A stretch of 64,000 bases of DNA, taken from CAZHTS01 sp964535315 (lineage in GTDB: Bacteria; Chloroflexota; Anaerolineae; Anaerolineales; Anaerolineaceae). Both the position numbers and the translations under genes were made by a program. Location of the stretch: NCBI GenBank assembly GCA_964535315.1, contig CAZHTS010000016.1, positions 1-64,000 on the forward strand, given 5' to 3'. This document shows, one piece after another, positions 42,027 through 52,177 of this stretch (its first letter is position 1; each line of letters opens with the position of its first letter). Below the pieces are notes generated by a model, which made no database searches, was not told where the DNA came from, and saw only the letters and a program-made list of their open reading frames with translations.

Positions 42027-42729
42027 CTTTCTCGCCCCTGAAGAGATAACCGATACCCCACACCGTCTGGATGAAAACCGGATTGGCCGGATCGTCCTCG
42101 ATCTTTTTTCTCAGTTTGCGGATATGCACCGTGACGGTGTTGTCGTCTTCAATGTACTCGCTTTCCCAAACCTGGCGAAACAACTGTACCTTGGTAAAGA
42201 CCTGGCCGGGATGGGTGGCAAAGAATTTGAGCAGTTCAAACTCCTTGGCCGTCAGCGCAATCTCTTCGCCGCCCCGGCTGACCGTGTAGGTGTTCAGGTC
42301 GATGGTCAGGTTCTTAAAGCGGATGCTGGCCTGCTGGTGGGCGCCAGGGTCGCTGCCCAGCACCAGATAGCGCCGCACATGCGCCTTGACCCGCGCCACC
42401 AGTTCGTTGATGCTGAACGGCTTGGTGATGTAGTCATCGGCGCCGACGCTCAACCCCACCACCTTATCAATCTCCTGATCCCTGGCGGTGAGCATGAGGA
42501 TGGGAACGTTGGTGGTGGCGCGCAGGCGGCGGCAAACTTCCATGCCGTCGATGCCGGGCATCATCACATCCAGAATCAGCAGGTGGTAAATGTTTTTATC
42601 AAACAGGCGCAGCGCCTCATCCCCCCCGGCAGCCACATCCACCTCATACTGCTCGCGTTGCAGATACTTCTTGAGCAGGTCTCTGATCTCTTTCTCGTCG
42701 TCGGCCACCAGTATGCGTACTGTATCCAT
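42019..42729 (-). CDS. OmpR/PhoB-family response regulator
   Basis: 236 aa. The receiver has VADDEKEI, the phospho-acceptor in LLILDVMMPGIDG, LTARDQE and TKPF; the winged-helix DNA-binding domain ends with DDNTVTVHIRKLRKKIEDDP and VWGIGYLF. The inner ATG after GCGAGGA is preferred. It is first in a unit with the kinase, ABC transporter and uppP. A -10 TATAAT lies about 105 bases upstream. Confidence 0.92.
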   Translation of the reverse strand: MDTVRILVADDEKEIRDLLKKYLQREQYEVDVAAGGDEALRLFDKNIYHLLILDVMMPGIDGMEVCRRLRATTNVPILMLTARDQEIDKVVGLSVGADDYITKPFSINELVARVKAHVRRYLVLGSDPGAHQQASIRFKNLTIDLNTYTVSRGGEEIALTAKEFELLKFFATHPGQVFTKVQLFRQVWESEYIEDDNTVTVHIRKLRKKIEDDPANPVFIQTVWGIGYLFRGEKDD

Positions 42730-42833
42730 AAATCCTCGCCTGCTTCCATCTGAAAAGCAGTTCCTTCTGTCAACCGGCCGGAGAAAGCCCGACGGGTCTT
42801 TTTCCATGTTATATCAACCATGATCCTGCTTTT

Positions 42834-42839
42834 ATTATA
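42834..42839 (-). promoter_or_regulatory. -10 box of the TCS/BcrAB/uppP unit
   Basis: Minus-strand TATAAT, in the 140-base divergent interval between the regulator and the membrane-protein gene. No strong -35. Confidence 0.45.
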
Positions 42840-42869
42840 CAATTAAGCAGAATCAGACACTGGATACAT

Positions 42870-43295
42870 GTGAGTGACGAAAAGATGAACCCAAAAGGAC
42901 TGCGCATTATCATTGTGCTGCTGTCGGGGTTTATCGCCCTGACGGCAATCGGCGGTGGGATTGCCCTGCTGGTGGGAGCCGAGGCCGAACGCTTTCCGCG
43001 GGGATGGCTGGCAGGCACACCGTTCAAGGACTACACCATCCCGGCCCTATTGCTGGCGGTCGTTGTGGGCGGAAGTTCACTGCTGACCGGCATCGCCAAT
43101 TTGCTCAGGCACAGGCTGAGCGCCTGGGCGGCAATGGCTGCCGGGCTGATCATGGCCGGGTATATCAGCGTAGAGACGCTGATCCTCAATCAGCTCCCTC
43201 CGGGGCCGACAGTAACCGAGTCTGTCTATTTTGTGCTGGGCTGTGCGCTCTTCCTGGCAGGGCTTCGCATGCAGAGACTCGCCCGGCCGGCATAA
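42870..43295 (+). CDS. Small four-helix membrane protein
   Basis: 141 aa with four hydrophobic segments (about 10-33, 50-72, 78-100, 113-133). No family recognised. The frame opens with GTG at 42870; the ATG five codons on is an equally good start. Its position, divergent from the bacitracin-type two-component operon, may mean it is regulated with it, but there is no direct evidence. Confidence 0.65.
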   Translation: MSDEKMNPKGLRIIIVLLSGFIALTAIGGGIALLVGAEAERFPRGWLAGTPFKDYTIPALLLAVVVGGSSLLTGIANLLRHRLSAWAAMAAGLIMAGYISVETLILNQLPPGPTVTESVYFVLGCALFLAGLRMQRLARPA

Positions 43296-43394
43296 GGCGC
43301 AGCACGCTCAGGGCCCCACGAGAGAGATGCTGGCGGCCCAGATAGGGGTATCCGGTTCTACCAGCAGCCCCCGCCCTCCATGACCGCCGCCCAT

Positions 43395-43429
43395 CCCTGG
43401 ATGGCGGAGGGAAACTCCGCCATCCAGGG
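43395..43429. repeat. Perfect 15-bp inverted repeat between convergent genes
   Basis: CCCTGGATGGCGGAG pairs exactly with its complement around GGAAA, 10 bases beyond the giant gene's stop. No U run follows, so it is either a weak bidirectional terminator or a palindromic repeat unit. Confidence 0.6.
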
Positions 43430-43439
43430 CGCCGGTGCG

Positions 43440-46400
43440 TCAGCGCAGGTGCAGCGGAATAAAGAGCTGGCGCGGGCGGTTTACCACCTTGATCGTGATC
43501 GTTTCGAAATCTTCCGCGTTGGTCGTGTGGCCATCGCTGACCCGAATGGTAACGGTGAAGGTCCCATCGCTGGCCGGCCGCCAGGTAAACACACCACTGT
43601 CCGGGTCGATTGCCGCTCCATCCGGCGCGCCGGTGTCGAGGCTGTAAATCAGGCTGTCGCCGTTTACATCGCTGGCCGAAACGGTGAAACGCAGCAGTTC
43701 GCCGGTGCCGGCCGTCTGATCGCCGATACTTGCCAGCAGCGGGGCATCGTTAACCGGCTCAACGGTCAGCACAAAACTCTCGCTGGCGGTCAACGTCCCG
43801 CCGTCCGTCACGGTAATGGTGAGGGTGGCCTGCCCCGAGTGGCTGGCCAACGGGGTAATCGTCGCCGTCCGGTTTGCTCCCGTTCCACCGAACACGACAT
43901 TGGCAGGCGGCACCAGGGCGGGGTTCGAGGATGTCACCGAGAGCTGCAACGCATCCACGGCGGTCTCTACGTCGCCAATGGTAAAGGTCACCTCCTTCGC
44001 GGTGTCTTGCAGCGTAGTCTGGTCGGCAATGACGCTGATGGTGGGCGGGTTCTGATCCGCAACCATCAGGGTGAAACTGGCGCTGGCGGTCAGTTCGGCG
44101 TCTTTGACCGTCACCGTGACGGTGGTCGTCCCGAGCACATCCAACGGATCGAGGAGGAGAGTGCGTTCTGCTCCGCTCCCGCCAAAACTGATGTTCGTAT
44201 CCGGTAGCACGGATGTGTTGCTTGAAACAGCCGAAAGCGTCAGCGCGCCGGCGGCGGTTTCAGGATCCGAGACGGTAAAGGGCACGCTGACGTCGGCGGT
44301 GGGGCTGCCAAGCAGAACAGTCTGGTTCGGGATGCTGGAAATGGCCGGCGCATCGTTGACCGCCCCGACCGTGATCGTCACCGTGGCAGCGTTCGAGTCG
44401 AGGCTGCCGTCGTTGTCCTTGTAGCTAAAGCTGTCTTCGCCGCTCCAGTTGGCCTCGGGTGTGTAGGTGAAGGAGCCGTTATCGTTGAGCAGCAGGACGC
44501 CGTGCGCCGGCCTGACGACTTTCAGGGCGGTCAGGGTATTGCCGTCCAGGTCGGTGTCGTTATCCAGCACACCTGGGGCATTGACGGTGAGGGGCGTGTC
44601 TTCGCTGGCGCTGTAGCTATCGGCGACCGCCACCGGGGCGTGGTTGACCGCCGTTACGGTGATGTGTACGGTGCCCGTGGCGGTAGCGTCCATGCCATCA
44701 GAGATCGTATAGGTGAAACTATCTTCCCCATCGTAGTGCGTTTCCGGGGTATATTGGATCGACGTACCGGAAATGACCGCCGTACCGTGCTCTGGCACCT
44801 GTACCCCGGTAAGGACGGGCGTATCGCCATCGGCATCGGTATCATTGCTGAGAACGGAGAGGTTGTTGCCCGTGCTTTCTTCCAGGACAGAGAACGAGTC
44901 CGGGTTGGCGTTCGGCGCAGTGTTGGCGATGAGCCGGTAAACAGAACCGACCGCCGCACTGCTGGCCGTGGCGGGCAGGCCCACGCCGTTGTCGCTGGCA
45001 ATGACGTTGACACGGATGTACTTGTTTAGATCGGCCAGCTGCGCCGTATACGTGGCTCCTTCGCCGACGTTAACCGGGTTCGTTCCAGAGGCGTCATCGG
45101 CCCGCTGCCACTGATAGGTATAGGTGATGGTGGCCGTGCCGCCATCCAGGGCGTCATTCCAGGCGCCGCTGGTGGCCGTAAAGCGGTGCTTATACGTGCC
45201 ATCCGGGAGGGTGCCGGGAGCCTTCGTGTTGACCGGCGCATCGTTGGTCGGGTTGACAGTGATGGCGGCAGTTTCGCTGGCGGTGCTCAAGGAAGTCGTT
45301 CCACCGCTGCTCGTGGCATTGATCGTCTCGCCATTGCTGCCGCTGGACAGATCCCAGGCCTGGAAGGTAAAGCTGGCCTTACCGTTGTAATTGGCGTTGG
45401 GCACAAAGCGCAGGCGGGTGGCGGCGTCGGCGGCCAACAGGCGCGCCGCGCTGGTGGTCGGGGCGCCGAGCGCATTCCAGGTGGCCCCATCCAGGCTGTA
45501 TTCCCACGTGCCGTTGGTGCTGACCGCCGCAGTAATGGCAATGCCTTCTGCCGCACCGGGGTCGGGATCGGTGATCGTGTTCACGCCTGCACTGCTGGAA
45601 AGAATGGTCGAGATCAAGGTGCCGGGGTTGTCGCTGGCGTCCTCATCGACTGCATTCAGAGTGGGGCTGCCGCTCGTATTCAACGTGGGGGCCACGTTTG
45701 CCTGCGCCTCATATGCCCCCATATCCACGATAGGCGCCGAGCCGTTGCCGGTATCGGCCCGCGTATGATCGACAAAGCGCCCCACGCCCTTCAAATCGTA
45801 GGGCAGCAGTTCGCTCGTATTTCCATCACCATCCAGGTCGCGACTGTCGACCGGTATGACGCTGTTGTTTCCGGCGTCGATGGCGGGTGAGGTGGCGCAG
45901 AGGCGAAGATCGCCCGCCGCTGCGTCGGCAAAGCAGGGATCCAGGTCGAGATTGCCGCTTCCGGCGATGCCATTTTGCACGATGCTGTACGTTACCGCCG
46001 GAGTACCGGAAACCTGGTAGAAGGGGGCGGCGCTGTTGCCCCACAGAATGCTGTTGCGCACCTGCGGGGATGAGTTGGCATAGGTGGTGATTACGCCAGA
46101 ACTGCTGCTGTTGTTGTAGAACGTCGTATTGGTCAGAGTCGGGCTGCTGGCATTGGTATACAGCGCCGCCCCCATACCGGTACTCATGACGGTGAAATTA
46201 CCGTTGAAGACCACCTGGGTCAGGGTCGGATTAGAATAGTAAAGGTACATGGCGCCGCCGTGCACCGTGGCGCGGTTGGCCGAAAAGATCGTGTTGAGGA
46301 TGAACGGGGTGCTGTTTCTAAGATAAATCGCCCCGCCGTACCCGGCGTCGTTGGACGAGAAGGTCAGGTTGGCAAGCACCGGGCTGCTGTTATCGCTGTA

Positions 46401-49400
46401 CAGGCCCGCCCCCTGCATTTCTGCCATGACGGATCCAGTAGCCGTGCCCCTGGTAATGGTGAAACCATCCAAAACGGTGGTATTGCCGACCGAAACGGCT
46501 TTTACGATGTGGACGATATTGTCCGAGGTACTGGCCCCGCCGATCTCTCCGCTCAGGATGGTGGCGTTGTTCTTCCAGTTGCGCTGGCTGCGCGCCGTCT
46601 CGCTGCCGGCAAAGCCGCCATAGACGGCCACCCCATTCTTCAAGTTGAAAGTATCCGAACGGTTGGCGCCCGGCAGGTAGGTGCCCGCCTTGACCCAGAT
46701 TTCGTCGCCGCTGCTGGCCAGCGCCAGGGCGTAGTTCAACGTACAGGCGTTGGCCCACGACTCACAGGAACCGCTCCCCAGGCCGGTGGGCGAGGCGTAG
46801 TGACGCGTCGTGTCGATGGTCAACATAAAGCTGTCACTGGCGCTGGCGCTGCCGTCGGAAACGGTGATGGTGACCGTGACCGAGCCGTACTGGTTGGCGA
46901 CCGGCGTCAGGGTCACGGTGCGGTTGGCGCCGGAACCGCCAAAGACGATGTTGGCCTCCGGCAGCAGCGCCGTGTTGCTGGATGTGCGGCTGAGGGTCAG
47001 CGATGCCGCCGCGGTTTCGCTGTCGCCGATCGTGAAGGAAATCGGGGTGGACGTCGTGTTCACCAGGAGCAGTTGATCGCCGATGTTTGTGATGGTCGGA
47101 ATATCGTTGACCGTCAGGGTAAAACTGGTGCTGGTGGTCAGTACGCCGTCGGTGACGTTAATCGTGACGGTGGCGCTGCCGTATTTACCGGCGACCGGCG
47201 TCAGAGTCACCGTGCGGTTGGCGCCTGAACCGCCCAAAACGATGTTGGCGTCCGGCAGCAGGGTGGTGTTGCTCGAAGTGGCGCTGAGCGTCAGGACGGA
47301 CACCTTTGCCGCCGGCCCGATGGTGAAGGGAATGGCCGCCGTGGCGGTATTCTTGTTAATTGTCGGGTTGGCAATGGTCGAGATCGTGGGGGCGGCGTCG
47401 TCAATTTTCAGGACGAAGCTGTCGCTGGCGGTGGCCGTGGCCGTGCCACTGCCGTCGTTGACGGTGATGGTGACGGTGGTAATGCCGCGCTGGTTGGCTG
47501 CCGGCGTCAGGGTAACGCTGCGGTTTGCCCCACTGCCGCCAAAGACGATGCTGGCGTTTGGCAGCACGGTCTGGTTGCTGGATGTAGCGGATAAGGTGAG
47601 CGAGCCAACCGCGGTTTCCACATCGCCCACGGTAAAGCTCAACGGGCCAAAGGCGGCGTTCATGGGGATGAGTTGATCGTCGCTGACATTAGAAATCGTC
47701 GGCACGTCGTTGACAGAATTAACGGTGATACTGGCGGCCAGGCTGGCGGTGCTGAAAGAGGTGGCCCCGCCGCCGGTGGCGGCGTTGGCCGTGCCGCCGT
47801 TCACGCCGATCGATTGATCCCAGGCCACAAAGGTAATGGTGGCTGTACCAAAGTAATTCGCATTGGGCACAAAACGCAGGCGGGTGCTGGCGTCCGAGGC
47901 CAGCAGGCGCGCCGCGCTGGTGCTGGGAACCCCCAGGGCGTTCCAGGTGGTGCCGCCATCCAGGCTGTACTGCCAGGCGCCGTTGGTCGCGTCGGCGGCA
48001 ACGATGGCAATGCCATCCTGGGCGGCCAGGTCCGAGTCGCTGATCGGATCGCCGCCCGCGCCCCGCGAAAGGAGGGTTGAAATCAGCGTCCCGGTGTCGC
48101 CGGCGACGTCCTCGTTAATGGCGGTCAGGGTGGGGCTGACGCTGGTATTGAGGGTCGGGGCGGTGTTGGCCGTCATTTCATACGCCCCCATGTCCACGAT
48201 GGGCGCGCTGCCATTGCCGGCGTCGACCCGCGGGTAATCCGTCTGGCGGGCGCTGCGGTTCAGATCGTAAGGCAGCAGTTCGGTGGCGTTACCGTCTCTG
48301 TCCAGGTCGTTGGTATCCACGGGAAGAACGCTGTTATTGCCCGCGTCCGCGGCCAGCGAAGAGGGCTTGAGGCGGAAATCCCCACCGCCCGCATTGACAA
48401 ATTGCGGATCCACGTTCAGGTTGCCCGTTCCCGAGGCAGCCTCTTGCGTGATGCTGTAGCTCACATTCACCGTACTGCCCACAATACCCGCCACACCATT
48501 TGCTGCCGTATTGCCCCAGACGATGCTGCTGCGGATATTGACGGTGGCATAGCTCACATAGATTCCGCCGGCCGAGGAGGAAGCGCTGTTATTGGCAACG
48601 GTCACATTGTTTAAGTAGAGGGTGGTTCCGCCTTCAACGTAGATGCCGCCGGCATTGCCGTTGTAACCGGCGATATTGGTATTGTTGCCACGAACAAGCG
48701 AATTGGTCAGCGTGACGGTTCCGCCGCCGGCCGCGCACAGCCCGCCGCCAAAAATGGCAGAATTTCCGGTAATGATGAGGTTAGACAGAGTTGGGCTGCT
48801 GTTATAGAGATACAGACCGCCGCCCATGAAGTAATAATCCTCAGGGTTGGTGATCACGCTGGCCTTCCCGCCGGTGATGGTAAAACCATCCAACACGGCC
48901 GAGCCGTCGACATTCCGGGCCGTGACGACGTGATAGTTTTGCGGTGAACCGCCGCCGCTCAGGGTGGTGACATTGGCAATCCAATTACGCTGGCTGATGG
49001 ACGTCTCGGTGCCGGCAAAACCACCGTAGATCCCGACCCCGCTCTTCAAGGCAAAGGAGCTGGCCGCGCTGCTACCCGGTTTGTAACTGCCAGCCTTGAC
49101 CCAGATCTGATCTTTTGCCACGGCAACCGACAGCGCATAGTTTAACGTACAGGCGTTGGCCCACGAATCACAGGCGCCGCTGGCCAGGCCGGTTGGCGTC
49201 ACGTAACGCACGGGCACCTGGGTGACGGTCAGCACCAGGCTGTCGCTGGCGCTGTCGGCGCCGTCCGAAACGGTGAGCGTCACGGTGGCCGTGCCGACCT
49301 GATCCTCGGCGGGCATTAAGACCACGGTACGATTGGCGCCGGAGCCGCCCAGGCTGATACGATCGTCGGGCAGCAGGGTGGTGTTACTCGAAGTAGCCGT

Positions 49401-52166
49401 GACCACCAGCGCCGCGGCCGCCGTTTCTGCGTCCCCAACGGTGAAGGGGATGGGCAACGTGAAGATGTTCCGCCGGGTGGTCTGGTCGGCGACGTTGGAG
49501 ATGGTCGGCGGGTTATTGACAGTCAACACAAAACTGTCGCTGACGGTGGCGGCGCCATCCGAGACGCTGACCGTGACAGTGGTCGTGCCGGTCAGGCTGG
49601 CAGACGGCGTCAGGGTGAGGGTGCGGCTGGCGCCCGAGCCGCCCAGGACAATCCCGGACGACGGCAGCAGGTTGGTATTGCTCGAGGTGGTCGTGACCGT
49701 CAGTGAACTGGCGGCCGTTTCGATATCGCCGATGGTAAAGGGAATGGCGGCGGTGGCGGTGCCTTTACGGATGGTTTGATTGGCGATGTCAGAGAGGGTC
49801 GGTGGGCTGTTGACGGTCAACAGGAATTGATCGGAACTCGTCGCCCGTCCATCCGACACCGTGACCGTGATGCGCGTCTTGCCGATCCGGTCGAGGGCAG
49901 GCGTCAGTGTGAGGGTGCGATTGGCGCCCGAACCGCCCACGACGATGTTGGCGTTTGGCAGCAGTTCAATATCCGTCGAGGTGGCCGTAACAGTCAACGC
50001 CGTGGCAGCCGTGTCGCCATCCCCAACGGTAAAGGAGATGGGGGCAGAAGTGGTGTTCTTACTGATCGTCAGGTTGGTGATATCGGAGATGGTCGGCGTA
50101 TCATTGACCGTCAGCACAAAACTATCGCTGGCGGTTTGCAGTCCGTCGGATACGGTTACCGTAATGGTTGCGGTGCCGTACTGGTTTACGTTCGGCCGGA
50201 TCTGGAAGGTGCGATTGGTGCCGGATGAAGAAAAGTGAACGCCACCGGGTGTCACCAGGGTGGTGTTGCTCGAGGTGGCCGTGAGGTTCAACTCATTGGC
50301 GGTCGTTTCGGCGTCCCCGATGGTGAAGGAAACACTTTCGAGAATGGTGTTTTCGTTGGTAATCTGATCGGTGATATTGGAAATCGTCGGCGGTGTGCTG
50401 ACGGTAATGCTCGCGCTGCCCTGTTCGGCGCTGAAGGACGTATGCCCGCCGGGGAACGGGATGCCCATCGTGCCGCCGTTGCTGCCGATGGACAGATCCC
50501 AGGCTTGAAAGGTGAGGCTGGCCGTGCCGCTGTAATTGGTGTTGGGCACAAAGCGCAGGCGAGTGGCGCTGTCCGAGGCCAGCAGCCGTGCTGCGGATGC
50601 ACTGACGGGTTCTACGTTCGCCCAGGTGGCGCCGTCCAGGCTGTACTGCCAGGTGCCGTTGCTGTTCTGCACCGAAGTGATGGCGATGCCGTCCTGAGCG
50701 CCGGCGTCGGGGTCGCTGATCGGGTCGCCGCCTGCGCCGCTGGCAAGCAGTGTGGAGATCAGCGTGCCCGAATTGCTGGTCGGGTTTTTGGGGATCGGCG
50801 TCAGTTTCAGGGTCTTGGTAATATCCAGGGTGGGGGCAGTGTTTTCAGTCTCGTAAGCGCCCAGATCGACGTACGGGCTCGTGCCGTTGCCGGTGTTGGG
50901 TTGGGGATGCTGGAGACGACGGCTGGTGCCGGCGAGATCGTAGGGAACGACCTCGGTGGTGTTGAGATCGCCGTCCAGGTCGGCGGCATCTGCCAACAGA
51001 GACGTGTTATCGCCGGCGTTGATGGCCGGGGAGTTGGCCTTCAGGCGCAAATCGCCGCCGGCAAGATCTACAAACTGCGGCGACGGGTTCCCGGTAATCA
51101 GGCTGGTACAGGTGGCGCCGCTCGGGCAGCCACCCTGAATGAGTGAATAGAAGAGGGTAGAGCTGCCGCCGCTCAGGTAAATCTGAGCCCCGCTGGCGGC
51201 CGTGTTGCCCCAAAAAATGCTGTTGCGGAAAGCGGGCGTGCCGCCATCGCTATAGACCGCCCCGCCCGACGTAGCCGCGGAGTTGCCGCCAAAGCTGACA
51301 TTGACCAGGCGCGAGCTGCTGCCGTGGTTGAACAACGCCCCACCCACTTTGGCAGCGGTGTTGTTTACAAATACGGTGTTGACCACATCCGCGGCGCCAG
51401 CCCCTTCTAACAATAGCCCGCCGCCGCCTCTGGATGCGTCCGCGGCGGTGGAGCTGTTGCCGTTGAAAATCATATTGTACAGTTTGACCGAACTGGTCGA
51501 AAAGCTGTACATGCCGCCGCCGTATGCGGCCACATTGCCGGCAATCGAAACATTGGAGAGAACCGGCGCGCCGGTAGAATTGTACACCCCGCCGCCGAGG
51601 TTGCCGGCCTGGTTGGCGGTAATTTTCAGGTGGGCCAACTGCGGGCTGCTGTTGAACAGAAAAATCCCGGCGCCGCTTGCCTTATCCGAACTGCCGTTGG
51701 CCATACCGCCGCGGATCGTAAACCCGTCCAGAACGACCGTCGAGGTCAGTGCGCTCCCGGAAACCACGTGGTAAACATTATCCGTCGTGACGGTGGTCGA
51801 TCCAATCTCGCCGCTGAGAATGGTTTCGTTGGCGACCCAATTCCGGCTCGAGAGCGCAGTCTCGCTGCCGATAAAGCCTCCGTATAATTTCACGCCGTTT
51901 TTTAACGCAAATGTACTGGTGCGGGTGGTTCCAGGCGTGTATGTGCCCGCCATCGCCCAGATTTCTGAGCCAGCGCTGGCCTGTGTCAACGCATAGGTCA
52001 GCGTGCAGGCCGTAGCCCAGGTCGAGCAGGTTCCACTGGTCAGTCCACCGGGTTTGGCATACAACACCACTGCGGCAGACGCCGGGGTGGGGGCGACAAG
52101 CGCCAGAAGCAAAGCGTTGATCAACAGAGCCAGCGATACGTGAATCCAGAGGCGTTTTTGGGGCAT
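43440..52166 (-). CDS. Giant secreted beta-helix/cadherin-repeat protein
   Basis: 2908 aa. A signal peptide (HVSLALLINALLLALVAPTPASA) leads into three modules. Each has a right-handed beta-helix of the choice-of-anchor/polymorphic type (GGFxGSETA...RNW, TLSGE, DGFTI, ending VD(L/M)GAYE), a linker domain (GTLISTLL to QAWD), and cadherin- or Ig-like repeats: four after module 1, three after module 2. A further run of five cadherin/Ig repeats, including two with long SVLEES and NDTDLDGN blocks, precedes a C-terminal tail ending LFIPLHLR. It is probably a cell-surface or extracellular adhesin or matrix protein. The start ATG follows AAAGGAAA and lies 11 bases after the 73-residue gene. Confidence 0.88.
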   Translation of the reverse strand: MPQKRLWIHVSLALLINALLLALVAPTPASAAVVLYAKPGGLTSGTCSTWATACTLTYALTQASAGSEIWAMAGTYTPGTTRTSTFALKNGVKLYGGFIGSETALSSRNWVANETILSGEIGSTTVTTDNVYHVVSGSALTSTVVLDGFTIRGGMANGSSDKASGAGIFLFNSSPQLAHLKITANQAGNLGGGVYNSTGAPVLSNVSIAGNVAAYGGGMYSFSTSSVKLYNMIFNGNSSTAADASRGGGGLLLEGAGAADVVNTVFVNNTAAKVGGALFNHGSSSRLVNVSFGGNSAATSGGAVYSDGGTPAFRNSIFWGNTAASGAQIYLSGGSSTLFYSLIQGGCPSGATCTSLITGNPSPQFVDLAGGDLRLKANSPAINAGDNTSLLADAADLDGDLNTTEVVPYDLAGTSRRLQHPQPNTGNGTSPYVDLGAYETENTAPTLDITKTLKLTPIPKNPTSNSGTLISTLLASGAGGDPISDPDAGAQDGIAITSVQNSNGTWQYSLDGATWANVEPVSASAARLLASDSATRLRFVPNTNYSGTASLTFQAWDLSIGSNGGTMGIPFPGGHTSFSAEQGSASITVSTPPTISNITDQITNENTILESVSFTIGDAETTANELNLTATSSNTTLVTPGGVHFSSSGTNRTFQIRPNVNQYGTATITVTVSDGLQTASDSFVLTVNDTPTISDITNLTISKNTTSAPISFTVGDGDTAATALTVTATSTDIELLPNANIVVGGSGANRTLTLTPALDRIGKTRITVTVSDGRATSSDQFLLTVNSPPTLSDIANQTIRKGTATAAIPFTIGDIETAASSLTVTTTSSNTNLLPSSGIVLGGSGASRTLTLTPSASLTGTTTVTVSVSDGAATVSDSFVLTVNNPPTISNVADQTTRRNIFTLPIPFTVGDAETAAAALVVTATSSNTTLLPDDRISLGGSGANRTVVLMPAEDQVGTATVTLTVSDGADSASDSLVLTVTQVPVRYVTPTGLASGACDSWANACTLNYALSVAVAKDQIWVKAGSYKPGSSAASSFALKSGVGIYGGFAGTETSISQRNWIANVTTLSGGGSPQNYHVVTARNVDGSAVLDGFTITGGKASVITNPEDYYFMGGGLYLYNSSPTLSNLIITGNSAIFGGGLCAAGGGTVTLTNSLVRGNNTNIAGYNGNAGGIYVEGGTTLYLNNVTVANNSASSSAGGIYVSYATVNIRSSIVWGNTAANGVAGIVGSTVNVSYSITQEAASGTGNLNVDPQFVNAGGGDFRLKPSSLAADAGNNSVLPVDTNDLDRDGNATELLPYDLNRSARQTDYPRVDAGNGSAPIVDMGAYEMTANTAPTLNTSVSPTLTAINEDVAGDTGTLISTLLSRGAGGDPISDSDLAAQDGIAIVAADATNGAWQYSLDGGTTWNALGVPSTSAARLLASDASTRLRFVPNANYFGTATITFVAWDQSIGVNGGTANAATGGGATSFSTASLAASITVNSVNDVPTISNVSDDQLIPMNAAFGPLSFTVGDVETAVGSLTLSATSSNQTVLPNASIVFGGSGANRSVTLTPAANQRGITTVTITVNDGSGTATATASDSFVLKIDDAAPTISTIANPTINKNTATAAIPFTIGPAAKVSVLTLSATSSNTTLLPDANIVLGGSGANRTVTLTPVAGKYGSATVTINVTDGVLTTSTSFTLTVNDIPTITNIGDQLLLVNTTSTPISFTIGDSETAAASLTLSRTSSNTALLPEANIVFGGSGANRTVTLTPVANQYGSVTVTITVSDGSASASDSFMLTIDTTRHYASPTGLGSGSCESWANACTLNYALALASSGDEIWVKAGTYLPGANRSDTFNLKNGVAVYGGFAGSETARSQRNWKNNATILSGEIGGASTSDNIVHIVKAVSVGNTTVLDGFTITRGTATGSVMAEMQGAGLYSDNSSPVLANLTFSSNDAGYGGAIYLRNSTPFILNTIFSANRATVHGGAMYLYYSNPTLTQVVFNGNFTVMSTGMGAALYTNASSPTLTNTTFYNNSSSSGVITTYANSSPQVRNSILWGNSAAPFYQVSGTPAVTYSIVQNGIAGSGNLDLDPCFADAAAGDLRLCATSPAIDAGNNSVIPVDSRDLDGDGNTSELLPYDLKGVGRFVDHTRADTGNGSAPIVDMGAYEAQANVAPTLNTSGSPTLNAVDEDASDNPGTLISTILSSSAGVNTITDPDPGAAEGIAITAAVSTNGTWEYSLDGATWNALGAPTTSAARLLAADAATRLRFVPNANYNGKASFTFQAWDLSSGSNGETINATSSGGTTSLSTASETAAITVNPTNDAPVNTKAPGTLPDGTYKHRFTATSGAWNDALDGGTATITYTYQWQRADDASGTNPVNVGEGATYTAQLADLNKYIRVNVIASDNGVGLPATASSAAVGSVYRLIANTAPNANPDSFSVLEESTGNNLSVLSNDTDADGDTPVLTGVQVPEHGTAVISGTSIQYTPETHYDGEDSFTYTISDGMDATATGTVHITVTAVNHAPVAVADSYSASEDTPLTVNAPGVLDNDTDLDGNTLTALKVVRPAHGVLLLNDNGSFTYTPEANWSGEDSFSYKDNDGSLDSNAATVTITVGAVNDAPAISSIPNQTVLLGSPTADVSVPFTVSDPETAAGALTLSAVSSNTSVLPDTNISFGGSGAERTLLLDPLDVLGTTTVTVTVKDAELTASASFTLMVADQNPPTISVIADQTTLQDTAKEVTFTIGDVETAVDALQLSVTSSNPALVPPANVVFGGTGANRTATITPLASHSGQATLTITVTDGGTLTASESFVLTVEPVNDAPLLASIGDQTAGTGELLRFTVSASDVNGDSLIYSLDTGAPDGAAIDPDSGVFTWRPASDGTFTVTIRVSDGHTTNAEDFETITIKVVNRPRQLFIPLHLR
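45695..46809 (-). repeat. Beta-helix module copy 3 in the giant gene
   Basis: Encodes the segment from TRHYASPTGLGSGSC to VDMGAYEAQ. It is similar in DNA to module 2, for example the block coding for SWANACTLNYAL. Confidence 0.75.
48172..49211 (-). repeat. Beta-helix module copy 2 in the giant gene
   Basis: Encodes the segment from VRYVTPTGLASGAC to VDMGAYEMT. Closest to module 3; both lie before a linker and cadherin-type repeats. Confidence 0.75.
50838..52069 (-). repeat. Beta-helix module copy 1 in the giant gene
   Basis: Encodes the segment from VVLYAKPGGLTSGTC to VDLGAYETEN directly after the signal peptide. More diverged from modules 2 and 3 than they are from each other by eye. Confidence 0.7.
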
Positions 52167-52177
52167 GACAGTTTCCT

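Noticed and set aside
43816..51146. Many plus-strand frames across the giant gene
   Set aside because: All mirror the repetitive minus-strand coding sequence and have Gly/Arg/His-rich translations.
43440..52166. Repeated DNA in the giant gene considered as CRISPR or transposon repeats
   Set aside because: Repeats are in frame, of protein-module length, with no uniform spacers and no transposase.
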